Assembly (NCBI RefSeq): GCF_026965555.1 | Contig: NZ_CP114040.1 | Span: forward strand, 6,944,001-7,008,000 | Length of the DNA stretch: 64,000 bases | Direction: 5' to 3' | Source: Nannocystis punicea | GTDB taxonomy: Bacteria; Myxococcota_A; Polyangia; Nannocystales; Nannocystaceae | Position numbers and translations under genes: made by a program | Notes under the pieces: model-generated | Told to the model about the DNA's origin: nothing | What the model saw: the letters and a program-made list of their open reading frames with translations, nothing else | The model's database searches: none | In this document: one piece after another, positions 1 to 7,984 of the stretch | Position numbering within the stretch: the stretch's first letter is position 1 | Layout of the letters: every line of letters begins with the position of its first letter

Positions 1-536
1 GCGGGTGGGTGCTCGGCCCCTACGCCGCGCCGGCCGACGGCGACCAGGACCTCGTGTTCGTCGAGGCGGTGATCGACTACATGGCGGCGAACTATTGCAT
101 CGACCGCGAGCGGGTGTTCGCCACCGGTCACAGCTGGGGCGGCGACATGGCGCACGTGGTCGCCTGCTTCCTCGGCGACAAGTTCCGCGCCGCCGTCCCG
201 GTCGCCGCCAACTCGCCCTATTGGTTCGACGACGGCGGCACCTTCATCGATTGCGTCGGCGACGCCGCGGTGTGGACCATGTTCGGCCAGGCCGACGACC
301 ACTTCAATAGCCAGCAGCAGGGCCTCGAGTGCCGCGATTTCTGGCTCGACGAGCGCGGCTGCGACGGCCTCGACGCGGCGGTGAACCTCGACCTCGGCGA
401 CGCGCCCGACGAGTGCGTCGAATACCAGGGCTGCTCCGCCACCACCCGCTTCTGCCTGTACGGGGCGCAGTACGCCCACCAGATCCCCGGCGATTACTTC
501 GCCGCCGCCACCATGGCGTTCTTCCGCTCGTTCTGA
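1..536 (+). CDS. PHB-depolymerase/feruloyl-esterase-like hydrolase, 5' end missing
   Basis: The reading frame is already open at the window edge (codons begin at base 3), so only the C-terminal ~177 residues are present. The nucleophile elbow GHSWGG gives the catalytic serine of an alpha/beta hydrolase. The segment FGQADDHFN can supply the acid, and YAHQIPG near the end fits the catalytic histidine of the LpqC/PHB-depolymerase esterase family. Several cysteines in the last third (for example CVEYQGC) suggest disulfides and therefore an exported enzyme, as is usual in this family; the signal peptide would lie outside the window. The substrate (polyester, feruloyl or acetyl ester) cannot be told from this part. 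The next gene starts 20 bases after the stop on the same strand and may be co-transcribed. Confidence 0.8.
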   Translation, partial: GWVLGPYAAPADGDQDLVFVEAVIDYMAANYCIDRERVFATGHSWGGDMAHVVACFLGDKFRAAVPVAANSPYWFDDGGTFIDCVGDAAVWTMFGQADDHFNSQQQGLECRDFWLDERGCDGLDAAVNLDLGDAPDECVEYQGCSATTRFCLYGAQYAHQIPGDYFAAATMAFFRSF

Positions 537-556
537 AGCGTGCTACCGTCGCCATC

Positions 557-1489
557 ATGCTCTGCGACGTCGAGGAATTCCGCCGGCTGTTCCGCGTCCA
601 CATCCCCGTCGCCGAGCACGCCGCGTACTACCTCGACACCCTCGCGCGCTCGCCCGAGTACGCCGGCCTGCCCGCGCTCGCCGGGCGCTTCGCCGCCTTC
701 GAGCAGCGGCTCGCCGCGCGCGGCCTCTCGGTCGGCGACTACCGGCAGCAGCAGCTCGTCGCCCTGCGCGACGCGCTGGCCGGCACCGCCGCCTTCCGCC
801 GGCTGTGCGCCGCCGCCGTCGGTCCGGCCCCGCCGACCCGCAATCGCCTGTCCGAACAGACAGGTGCATGGTTCGCCTCGATCGACCTGCGCGAGGCCAA
901 CTTCAGCGTGCTCGAGCTGCACGACGACGAGGGCGCGCTCGGCGGCGGCCCGTGGGCCGAGTTCTGCGCCGCGCGCGGCGTCGACCCCGTGCTCGCCGAG
1001 TCGAAGGCGTTCCGCCAGGCGGTGTTCGGCTACCTCGAGCCGAAGAAGGCCCAGCGCGTGCAGCTCGGCTTGACCGCCGCCCTGGCCGACGAGCTCCGCC
1101 GCGACGGCCTCGACGACCGCGCGATCGCCATGCTCTCGCACGACGAGCTGATCGTCGGCTTCCCCGGCGACGACGCCGGCCTGGCGCAGCTGCGGCCCCT
1201 CCTGGCCCGCCTGGAGGCCGCCCCGCGGCGCCCGGCGGTGCGCGCCAGCGTGTTCCGCAGCGCCGTCCTCGAGCCCGGCGTCGAGCTGCGCAGCTTCTAC
1301 GACCTCGTCGGCGACGCCCCGCCGGTCCCGCGTCACCGCGCCCTGGTCGGCGTCCCCGGCAACCTGTTCTACGTCTACTTCAAGCGCCACGTGCTCGCCG
1401 CCCCGCTCGATCGCCGCGACCTCTACTTCCGCGTCGAGCACCGCCTGGCCCAATGGGTCGTCGACGACGAGCCGCCGGCGAGCTCGTGA
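557..1489 (+). CDS. Protein of unknown function with polymerase-like motif order
   Basis: I do not recognise this 310-residue protein with certainty. The start is the ATG before LCDVEEF; upstream codons in this frame overlap the esterase and are Arg-rich nonsense. It has no signal peptide or membrane segment. Notable blocks are SIDLREANFSVLELHD (about residue 115), SKAFRQAVFGYLEPKK (about 150) and AMLSHDELIVGFP (about 195). Asp/Arg, then Arg/Lys/Gly, then His-Asp-Glu is the order of motifs A, B and C of family A DNA polymerases. The protein is far too short for such a polymerase, so this is only a resemblance. An imperfect CCTGTC...GACAGG palindrome at 847-864 is read in frame as LSEQTG. Confidence 0.7.
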   Translation: MLCDVEEFRRLFRVHIPVAEHAAYYLDTLARSPEYAGLPALAGRFAAFEQRLAARGLSVGDYRQQQLVALRDALAGTAAFRRLCAAAVGPAPPTRNRLSEQTGAWFASIDLREANFSVLELHDDEGALGGGPWAEFCAARGVDPVLAESKAFRQAVFGYLEPKKAQRVQLGLTAALADELRRDGLDDRAIAMLSHDELIVGFPGDDAGLAQLRPLLARLEAAPRRPAVRASVFRSAVLEPGVELRSFYDLVGDAPPVPRHRALVGVPGNLFYVYFKRHVLAAPLDRRDLYFRVEHRLAQWVVDDEPPASS

Positions 1490-1623
1490 ATCCAGTCACC
1501 CGACTCCTATCATTCATCGCCGGTGTTCACTTGCAAAGTTGCAGTCGAATGCTCGGCGCGAAGCGGCCGCGTTCGGCGGCGTCGGCCTTGCGTCGGCCCG
1601 CGGAGTTGGTCTAGTCCCTTCGC

Positions 1624-2904
1624 GTGCCCCCCGAGACCCATCGCGCGATTCACGCCGTCTGGCGGCTCGAGTCGGCCAAGCTGATCGCCGGGCTCACGCG
1701 GTACGTCCGCGACATCGGCATCGCCGAGGAGCTGGCCCAGGACGCGCTGGTCGCCGCGCTCGAGCAGTGGCCGACCGCCGGGGTGCCCAACAACCCGGGC
1801 GCGTGGCTCATGACCACCGCCAAGCACCGCGCCATCGATCACCTGCGCCGGGTCGAGCGGCACGGTCGCAAGCACGTCGAGCTCGGCCAGGCCATCGACG
1901 CCCGCCGGGACGAGCCCGCGGCCGTGCTCGACGCGGCGCTCGACGACGACGTCGGCGACGACCTGCTGCGCCTGGTGTTCACCTCGTGTCACCCGGCGCT
2001 GTCGAGCGAGGCCCGCGTCGCCCTGACCCTGCGCCTGCTCGGCGGCCTCACGACGCAGGAGATCGCGCGCGCCTACCTCGTGCCCGAGCCGACCATCGCC
2101 CAGCGGATCGTGCGGGCCAAGCGGACCCTCGCCGACGAGAACGTGCCGTTCGAGGTCCCGCGCGGCCCCGAGTTGGCGGCGCGCCTGTCCTCCGTGCTCG
2201 AGGTCATCTACCTGATCTTCAACGAGGGCTACTCGGCCACCTCGGGCGACGACTGGATGCGCCCGACGCTGTGCGAGGAGGCCCTGCGCCTCGGCCGGAT
2301 CGTCGCCGGCCTCATGCCCGACGAGCCCGAGGTCCACGGCCTGGTCGCATTGATGGAGATCCAGGCCTCGCGCGCGCGGGCGCGGGTCGGCCCCGGCGGC
2401 CAGCCGGTGCTGCTCAACGAGCAGAACCGGGCCCTGTGGGACCGCCTGCTGATCCGCCGCGGCCTCGCCGCGCTCGAGCGCATCGACGCTCTGGGCGGCG
2501 CGCGCGGCCCCTACGCCGTGCAGGCCGCCATCGCCGCCTGCCACGCCCGCGCCCTGACCCCCGAGGCCACCGACTGGGCGCGGATCGCCGCCCTCTACGC
2601 CGCCCTCTATCAGCTGTCGCCGACGCCGGTCATCGAGCTCAACCGCGCCGTCGCGGTCGCCATGGCCGAGGGCCCGGCCGCCGGCCTGGTGATCGTCGAC
2701 GCCCTCGTCGACGAGCCCGCTCTGGCCCGCTACCACCTCCTGCCGGGCGTGCGCGGCGACTTCCTGTTCAAGCTCGGCCGCTTCGCCGAGGCCCGCGTCG
2801 AGCTCGAGCGCGCCGCCTCCCTGACCCGCAACGCCCGCGAGCGCGACCTCCTGCGCGAGCGCGTCGCCGCCTGCGACCGCGCCCTCGCCGGCGAGTCGCG
2901 CTGA
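1624..2904 (+). CDS. ECF42-type RNA polymerase sigma factor with C-terminal extension
   Basis: The 426-residue protein starts at GTG. Residues ~1-70 match sigma region 2 (EELAQDALVAALEQWP, then NPGAWLMTTAKHRAIDHLRR). Residues ~105-165 match region 4 (RLLGGLTTQEIARAYLVPEPTIAQRIVRAKR), the -35-binding helix-turn-helix. The long C-terminal half contains IFNEGYSATSGDDW and a TPR-like tail (PVIELNRAVAVAMAEGP), which is the DUF6596 extension typical of the ECF42 group. ECF42 genes usually sit beside a DGPF/YCII-domain protein and lack a classical anti-sigma factor; no such partner is visible here. The TPR-like extension is thought to regulate activity in this group, so control through it is inferred. 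Confidence 0.9.
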   Translation: MPPETHRAIHAVWRLESAKLIAGLTRYVRDIGIAEELAQDALVAALEQWPTAGVPNNPGAWLMTTAKHRAIDHLRRVERHGRKHVELGQAIDARRDEPAAVLDAALDDDVGDDLLRLVFTSCHPALSSEARVALTLRLLGGLTTQEIARAYLVPEPTIAQRIVRAKRTLADENVPFEVPRGPELAARLSSVLEVIYLIFNEGYSATSGDDWMRPTLCEEALRLGRIVAGLMPDEPEVHGLVALMEIQASRARARVGPGGQPVLLNEQNRALWDRLLIRRGLAALERIDALGGARGPYAVQAAIAACHARALTPEATDWARIAALYAALYQLSPTPVIELNRAVAVAMAEGPAAGLVIVDALVDEPALARYHLLPGVRGDFLFKLGRFAEARVELERAASLTRNARERDLLRERVAACDRALAGESR

Positions 2905-3153
2905 TCGCGAATCCTCGCACCACGAGCGGACGAGCCGACGCGAGTCGGCGACCTCGACGATTCGTTCGACCTGGCTGAAGTGTCCGCGCGAACGGCCGGC
3001 CGCCGCTTGCTCCGCGCGCCTCCTCAATGCGGTGAGGACGGGCGGCGCGGCGGCCAGGACGCGCGCGGCGAGGTCCCGCCGAATGGCCACAGTCCGGGCG
3101 AATGTGATATCGAGCACTGGTGCGAATCAGGGGAATTCCTATGCCTGCGCGCC

Positions 3154-3870
3154 ATGCACGACAAACGTTCGAAGTTCCTCGCCGCCGCGGTCGCTGCCGG
3201 AGTGTTCGTCACGTCCAGCCCCAGCTTCGCGCAGGGGGTGCCTTGGTCGATCACCCTCGATCAGCTCGGCTGCCGCGAGCAGACCGACGACCCCGAGCTC
3301 ACCGAGAACGACGAGGTCTTCTTCGTCATCACAGTCACCCGGACCGACGGCACCTCCACCGTGGCGACCTTTCCGAGCGACCTCGAGATCACGATCGCCG
3401 AGGGCGAGGTGCGGACCATGGGCGTCGTGATCGCGTCCGGCGACCTCGCGGTCAACGACTCGGTGCTCGTCACCATCGCGATGTACGAGAACGACGTGAG
3501 CGACATCGGCACGTTCATCGCCAACCTCGGCGGCGCGATCCAGCCGGTCGGTCAGGCCGCGTGCGCCTTCGATCCGATCGGCTGCGTCACCAGCAACGCC
3601 GGCAGCCTCGCGGTCGCGCTCGGCAACGCGATCAAGAACATCGGCCTCGGCAGCGGCAACCCGTTCCTGGGCAGCTTCTCGGTGTCGGTCCAGAACATGG
3701 GGGCCGGGCTCGCCACCAACTGGATGCCGGGCGTCGGTCTGGCCACGATCGACGCCAACTGGCCGCTGTTCTTCCAGGGCGTCGCTTACGCCGGATGGAG
3801 CTTCCTCGATTACTCCGACGGCGCCTTCTGGGCCACGTTCACCCTGCAATTCGGGCAGCCCCATCCATGA
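3154..3870 (+). CDS. Secreted protein of unknown function
   Basis: The start ATG before HDKRSKFLAAAV is chosen because it gives a clean signal peptide: charged MHDKRSK, hydrophobic AAAVAAGVFVTS and a likely cut after SPSFA. The mature ~210 residues begin with a beta-rich part (EVFFVITVTRTDG, SDLEITIAEGEVR). They continue with Gly/Asn-rich turns containing two cysteines (CAFDPIGC), and the tail is aromatic (GWSFLDYSDGAFWATFTLQF). No family was recognised. It converges on the STAS gene, with only 23 bases between the two stop codons. Confidence 0.7.
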   Translation: MHDKRSKFLAAAVAAGVFVTSSPSFAQGVPWSITLDQLGCREQTDDPELTENDEVFFVITVTRTDGTSTVATFPSDLEITIAEGEVRTMGVVIASGDLAVNDSVLVTIAMYENDVSDIGTFIANLGGAIQPVGQAACAFDPIGCVTSNAGSLAVALGNAIKNIGLGSGNPFLGSFSVSVQNMGAGLATNWMPGVGLATIDANWPLFFQGVAYAGWSFLDYSDGAFWATFTLQFGQPHP

Positions 3871-3893
3871 TTCGCGGCTGCGGCCGCCCCGGC

Positions 3894-4775
3894 TCAGCGC
3901 CCGGCCACCGGCGCGATTCGCAGCTTGCGCAGCGTCAGCGCGTGCGCCAGCCCGTCCTGCAGCGAGCTCAGCGTCTTGAGGCTCGACAGGTCGAAGCCGA
4001 GGCCGACGATCGTCCCGGCCATGCCGGGAGACAGGCCGACCAGCAGCATTTGCGCCCCGAGCAGCCGCACCGCCTGGCTGGTGCGGACGATCAGCTCGGC
4101 GGCGTCGCTGTCGAACAGCGGCACCCCCGAGATGTCGACGATCACCACGCTCGCGCGCGCCTCGCCGATCGCGTGCAGCAGCCGGTCGGTCAGCAGCTGC
4201 GCCCGCTGGGCGTCGAACAACCCGACCAGCGGCACCACCAGGATCCCCTCGTGGACCGGGGCGATGGGCGTCGACGCCTGGCGGATGACGTCGAGCAGGC
4301 GCGTCTTCTCGGCGAAGGCCGCCTTGAGCTCCTCGAGCTGCGACTCGAGCTGGCGCACCTCGAGCTGGGCCGCCTGCTCCTGGAACGCCTCCTCGCGCTG
4401 GGCCACGAACCGCATCGACCCGACCAGCACCAGCTGGAACAGCCAATCGTCGACCCGCTGGCGCTCGGCCGGCTCGGCGTCGGCCGCGGCGGCCAGGACC
4501 AATTGCCGCAGCGTCGTCGTCAGGTGGCGCAGGTCGGCGTAGCCGAGCTTCCCCGCGAATTGCTGGACCAGCGCCAGCATCGCCTCGCGGCCCGCGGTGT
4601 CCTTGCCGCTCGTCACGTCGGCGCCGAGCGCCGCCACCATCCGCGCCGCGATCGCCTCGCAGGCCGCCGCCCCGGCGCTGCGGAACACGCTGCCGCTGCG
4701 GCGACCCAGGCGCTCGGCCAGCGCCGCGACGAGGCCCGTCCGCTCGCGTTCGATCCACTCCGATTGCGCCTGCAT
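3894..4775 (-). CDS. RsbR-like STAS-domain regulator
   Basis: The protein is 293 residues, taking the ATG at 4775 because the 22 codons above it overlap the upstream gene. The N-terminal ~155 residues are helical, like the non-haem globin fold sensor half of RsbR proteins. A coiled linker (EEAFQEQAAQLEVRQLESQ) joins it to a C-terminal STAS domain (~185-285) beginning TPIAPVHEGILVVPLVGLFD. The phospho-acceptor loop reads VDISGVPLFDSDAAELIVRT; where RsbR has the VDT phospho-threonine motif this has FDS, so a serine may replace it. RsbR proteins build stressosomes and control the RsbT kinase. Neither RsbT nor RsbS is nearby, so the output is unknown. It lies 13 bases downstream of the sensor-like gene at 4789-5307 and is probably co-transcribed with it. 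Confidence 0.85.
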   Translation of the reverse strand: MQAQSEWIERERTGLVAALAERLGRRSGSVFRSAGAAACEAIAARMVAALGADVTSGKDTAGREAMLALVQQFAGKLGYADLRHLTTTLRQLVLAAAADAEPAERQRVDDWLFQLVLVGSMRFVAQREEAFQEQAAQLEVRQLESQLEELKAAFAEKTRLLDVIRQASTPIAPVHEGILVVPLVGLFDAQRAQLLTDRLLHAIGEARASVVIVDISGVPLFDSDAAELIVRTSQAVRLLGAQMLLVGLSPGMAGTIVGLGFDLSSLKTLSSLQDGLAHALTLRKLRIAPVAGR

Positions 4776-4788
4776 CGTCGGACCGCCG

Positions 4789-5307
4789 CTAGAAGCTGAC
4801 CAGGTACGTGCACGACGAGCCGCCCTCGTCCATGCAACCACCGGCCCCGTGCTCCACCAGCGCCGGCGCGCCGACGCGAGAGCAGCAGCCCTCCATGATG
4901 CCGATGTTGAGCGGGCACGGGCCGAGCGTCGTCCACACCAGCGTCGCGCTGTGGTCGTCGTCGAATTCGCAGGTGATGCTGCCGATGTCGGCGGCGCGGG
5001 CGTTCATGCGATAGGCCGCGTCGAGGCCGAGGAGCAGGCTCTTCGCGTCGTCGAGGCCGGGCGGGAACGGGGCCGTCTCGATCATCTTCTTGCCGACGGC
5101 GATCAGCGCGCCGCGGCCGATCTTCTCGTAGATGGCGAAGTAGATGTCCATCGCCAGGTTGATGTCGTACCAGCGCGTCGGATCGATGCGGTCGACGCCG
5201 GCGTCGCGCAGCACCTTCTGCACCAGCGCCTCGGAGTGGCCGAGGCCGAGCAAGAATGAGTAGAGCGCGGCGCCGTTGTATTCTCCGCCCGACTTGCTGG
5301 TTCGCAT
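4789..5307 (-). CDS. V4R/haem-NO-binding-like small-molecule sensor (tentative)
   Basis: This 172-residue protein starts at the ATG before RTSKSGGEYN. It is globular, with no signal or membrane segment. Features reminiscent of the V4R/HNOB fold are a helical N-terminal half (DINLAMDIYFAIYEKIGRGAL), a beta-rich C-terminal half, and a closing motif GGCMDEGGSSCTYLVSF. That motif fits the C-x(4-6)-G-x2-C-x-[FY] ending seen in V4R domains. The assignment is inference from pattern only. Its tight 13-base spacing to the RsbR-like STAS gene suggests a ligand or redox sensor feeding a partner-switching pathway. Confidence 0.6.
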   Translation of the reverse strand: MRTSKSGGEYNGAALYSFLLGLGHSEALVQKVLRDAGVDRIDPTRWYDINLAMDIYFAIYEKIGRGALIAVGKKMIETAPFPPGLDDAKSLLLGLDAAYRMNARAADIGSITCEFDDDHSATLVWTTLGPCPLNIGIMEGCCSRVGAPALVEHGAGGCMDEGGSSCTYLVSF

Positions 5308-5826
5308 GAGGCCTCCGACGTCGCTCGTCGCGTGCGACCGGGGCGCGCCTCGAAGCATCGAGGCCACCGCGCACGTGGTTTCGCGTATACCTCGGGCCGC
5401 GTCCGATTGTCCAGTTCGCTCGGGCGAGCGGCCCGGCCGCCTGCGCACATTCTTTCGCCGCCCTCTTCAAATGGCGGGAGTCGCCGCTCGCCTCGACGTG
5501 CGCTCCCCGATGCCGCGACGGGGGCGCCCCTCCAGTCGAACGGGTTTCACCTCCGGCGCCGCCCTCGCGTGTCACCAGCACCCATCGGCCGACGTCCGCG
5601 TCAGAACGCGTTCTAGCGCCGCCTCTGCCGGAGCGCCGCACCTCGCTCGACCTCTGCGTCGGGCCTCCGCCTCGCCCCGGATGCCGGACCGCGCGGCGCC
5701 GCCCGGGGCCACCCGACTTTCGGCGGAAGAATGCACATTCGCCATTTCCGCCGCGCCCCGGGCGACGCGGCGAATGCGATTCGCCGGTCCGCACAATCAC
5801 CACCGATCATCGCCGTGACGATCGGC
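5308..5826. other. 519-base spacer without a convincing gene
   Basis: This lies upstream of the sensor/STAS pair and after the stop of the nitronate monooxygenase gene, all on the minus strand. Short frames here are Arg/Ala-rich and switch composition, as expected for non-coding GC-rich DNA. It must carry the promoter of the 5307 to 3894 operon, but no recognisable promoter or palindrome was found. Confidence 0.5.
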
Positions 5827-6867
5827 TCACGACCCCAGCCCCGCCTCGCGGACCAGCAGCTCGACCAGAGTCGCCGCCGGCATCGCCCGGCCCAGCGGCG
5901 CCCCCTGCCCTGCCCACAATTGCATGATGTCGGCCCGGCCCTGCGCCGCCGCGGCCGCGCGGATGTCCCGGGTCAAGCGCTGCTGCTGCGGGAACGGGGC
6001 CGCCTCGACGGCCGCGAACGCCTCGCAGAAGCGGTTGCGGACGCCTCGCGCCGGCCGGCCGCTGAACGCCCGCGTCACCACGGTGCGCCACGCGGTCGCC
6101 AGCGCCGCGCGGTGCGCCTCGCTGGTGCCCGCCTCGGGGCAGGTCATGAACGCGGTGCCGAGCTGCACCGCCGACGCGCCGAGGCCCAACATCGCCCGGA
6201 TCGCGCGACCGTCCATGATCCCGCCGGCCGCGATCACCGGCACCTTCACGCGCGCCGCGATCTGGGGCACCAGAGTGATCGTCCCGATCAGCGCCTCCTC
6301 GAACGAGCCGAGGAAGGTCCCGCGATGCCCGCCGGCCTCCGATCCTTGCGCACACACTGCGTCGACGTCGAGCGAGGCCAGCACCACCGCCTCCTCGACC
6401 GTCGTCGCCGTCCCGATCACCGCGATCGAACGCGCGTGCAGGGCCTTGATCTGCTCGCGCGTCGGCGCCCCGAAGGTGAAGCTGAACACCGCCGGGCGGG
6501 CGCGCAGCACCGCCTCGAGCTGATCCTCGAATTGCGGCGTGGGCGGCCCGGGCGGCGGCTCGGCGGGCAGTCCGAGCTCGCGGCGGAATTCGCCGAGGAT
6601 CGGCGACACGCGCGCGGCCGCCGACGGATCGGAGGGCGCGTCGGCGCGGACGAACAGGTTGAGCGCGAACGGCTGCGACGTCAGCGTCCGCAGCTTCACC
6701 GCCGCGGCCTCGATCTGCGCCTCGGTCATGTATGCGCAGCCGAGCGAGCCGAGCCCGCCCGCGTTCGACACCGCGGCCGCCAGCTCCGGCGTGTCGGGTC
6801 CGCCGGCCATCGGCGCCTGTACGATCGGCCATCTCGTCCGCAGGGCGTTCGTCCGTTCGTGCCTCAT
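5827..6867 (-). CDS. Nitronate monooxygenase (2-nitropropane dioxygenase family)
   Basis: The protein has 346 residues with a TIM-barrel FMN-binding fold. Diagnostic segments are WPIVQAPMAGG at the N-terminus, CAQGSEAGGHRG in the middle (catalytic histidine and phosphate loop), VPVIAAGGIMDGR and GASAVQLGTAFMTCPEA. These match class I nitronate monooxygenases, which use FMN and O2 to oxidise toxic propionate-3-nitronate or alkyl nitronates. A GTG directly precedes the chosen ATG and either could be used. It is divergent from the luciferase-like gene at 6980, and together with the following glutathione transferase this suggests a small detoxification locus. Confidence 0.9.
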   Translation of the reverse strand: MRHERTNALRTRWPIVQAPMAGGPDTPELAAAVSNAGGLGSLGCAYMTEAQIEAAAVKLRTLTSQPFALNLFVRADAPSDPSAAARVSPILGEFRRELGLPAEPPPGPPTPQFEDQLEAVLRARPAVFSFTFGAPTREQIKALHARSIAVIGTATTVEEAVVLASLDVDAVCAQGSEAGGHRGTFLGSFEEALIGTITLVPQIAARVKVPVIAAGGIMDGRAIRAMLGLGASAVQLGTAFMTCPEAGTSEAHRAALATAWRTVVTRAFSGRPARGVRNRFCEAFAAVEAAPFPQQQRLTRDIRAAAAAQGRADIMQLWAGQGAPLGRAMPAATLVELLVREAGLGS

Positions 6868-6979
6868 CACCGGGGATCATGCCACCACCCTCGGGCGTAC
6901 GCCCACGCCGAACTCTTCCGTCCTCGCCGTGACCGGTGCGATTCGGGCCTGGGGCCGCCTCATCGCGTAAGGTGAGCCC
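6868..6979. promoter_or_regulatory. Divergent promoter region and ribosome site
   Basis: This 112-base gap separates the nitronate monooxygenase (minus strand) from the flavin monooxygenase (plus strand), so both promoters must lie here. The sequence AAGGTGA about 5 bases before the GTG at 6980 is a good Shine-Dalgarno site and decides that start. No operator symmetry was seen. Confidence 0.5.
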
Positions 6980-7984
6980 GTGGTCTCGTTCTCCGTCCTC
7001 GACCTCGCACCGATCGCCCAGGGAACCGACGCCGGAGCGGCCCTGCGGAGCACGCTCGAACTCGCCCGGCACGCCGAGAAGCTCGGCTTTCACCGCTTCT
7101 GGCTCGCCGAACATCACAACATGCCCGGCATCGCCAGCGCCGCGACCGCGGTGGTCATCGCGCACGTCGCCGGCGGCACGCGCACGATCCGCGTCGGCGC
7201 CGGCGGCATCATGCTGCCCAACCATGCCCCGCTGATCATCGCCGAGCAATTCGGCACGCTCGACGCATTGTTCCCCGGCCGCATCGACCTCGGCCTCGGT
7301 CGCGCCCCGGGCACCGACATGCGGACGACTCGCGCCCTGCGGCGCAACCTCGCCGGCGACGTCGACAACTTCCCCGACGACGTCGGCGAGCTGCTCGGCT
7401 ACTTCCGCCCGGTCGTGCCCGGTCAGGCCGTCCAGGCCGTCCCCGGGGCCGGCGCCGACATCGAGGTGTGGCTGCTCGGCTCGAGCCTCTACGGGGCCCA
7501 GCTGGCCGGCATGCTCGGCCTGCCGTACGCGTTCGCCTCGCACTTCGCCCCGGCCGCGCTGATGCGGGCGATCGACGTCTACCGCCACCACTTCCGCCCC
7601 AGCGAGCGGCTGGAGCGGCCGCACCTCATGGTCGCCGCCAACGTGATCGCCGCCGACACCGACGCCGAGGCGCGGCGGCTGCTGAGCTCGCTGCAGCAGA
7701 TGTTCGTGTCGCTGCGGACCGGCCGGCCGGGCCTGTTGCCGCCGCCGATCGACAACTACGACGCTCGCCTGGCCCCGCACGAGCGCGCGATCCTCGACGA
7801 GGTCCTGTCGTGCTCGTTCATCGGCGCCCCGGACACGGTTTACGCCGGCCTGCAGGGCTTCCTCGCCCGCACCGGCGCCGATGAGCTCATCATCACCTCG
7901 CAGATCTTCGACCCGGTCGCCCGCCTGCGCTCCTACGAGATCGCCGCCGAGGTCCGCGACCGCCTCCACCGCGCCGCCACGTGA
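6980..7984 (+). CDS. Luciferase-like (LLM) flavin-dependent monooxygenase
   Basis: The protein has 334 residues and starts at GTG behind a good ribosome site. Motifs of the bacterial luciferase-like TIM barrel are FSVLDLAPIAQG at the N-terminus, HAEKLGFHRFWLAEHHNMPGIASAA, GAGGIMLPNHAPLIIAEQFGTLDALFPGRIDLGLGRAPG, and SLYGAQLAGMLGLPYAFASHF. The family is the MsnO8/YhbW-type subgroup, which uses reduced FMN and O2; the substrate is unknown. Its stop codon TGA (7982-7984) overlaps a GTG at 7981 that can start the glutathione transferase gene, so the two are probably translated together. Confidence 0.9.
   Translation: MVSFSVLDLAPIAQGTDAGAALRSTLELARHAEKLGFHRFWLAEHHNMPGIASAATAVVIAHVAGGTRTIRVGAGGIMLPNHAPLIIAEQFGTLDALFPGRIDLGLGRAPGTDMRTTRALRRNLAGDVDNFPDDVGELLGYFRPVVPGQAVQAVPGAGADIEVWLLGSSLYGAQLAGMLGLPYAFASHFAPAALMRAIDVYRHHFRPSERLERPHLMVAANVIAADTDAEARRLLSSLQQMFVSLRTGRPGLLPPPIDNYDARLAPHERAILDEVLSCSFIGAPDTVYAGLQGFLARTGADELIITSQIFDPVARLRSYEIAAEVRDRLHRAAT

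Noticed and set aside
1510..3117. A 535-codon minus-strand frame over the ECF sigma factor
   Set aside because: The sequence is Gly/Ala/Arg/Val filler with no domain; the plus strand carries a complete sigma factor.
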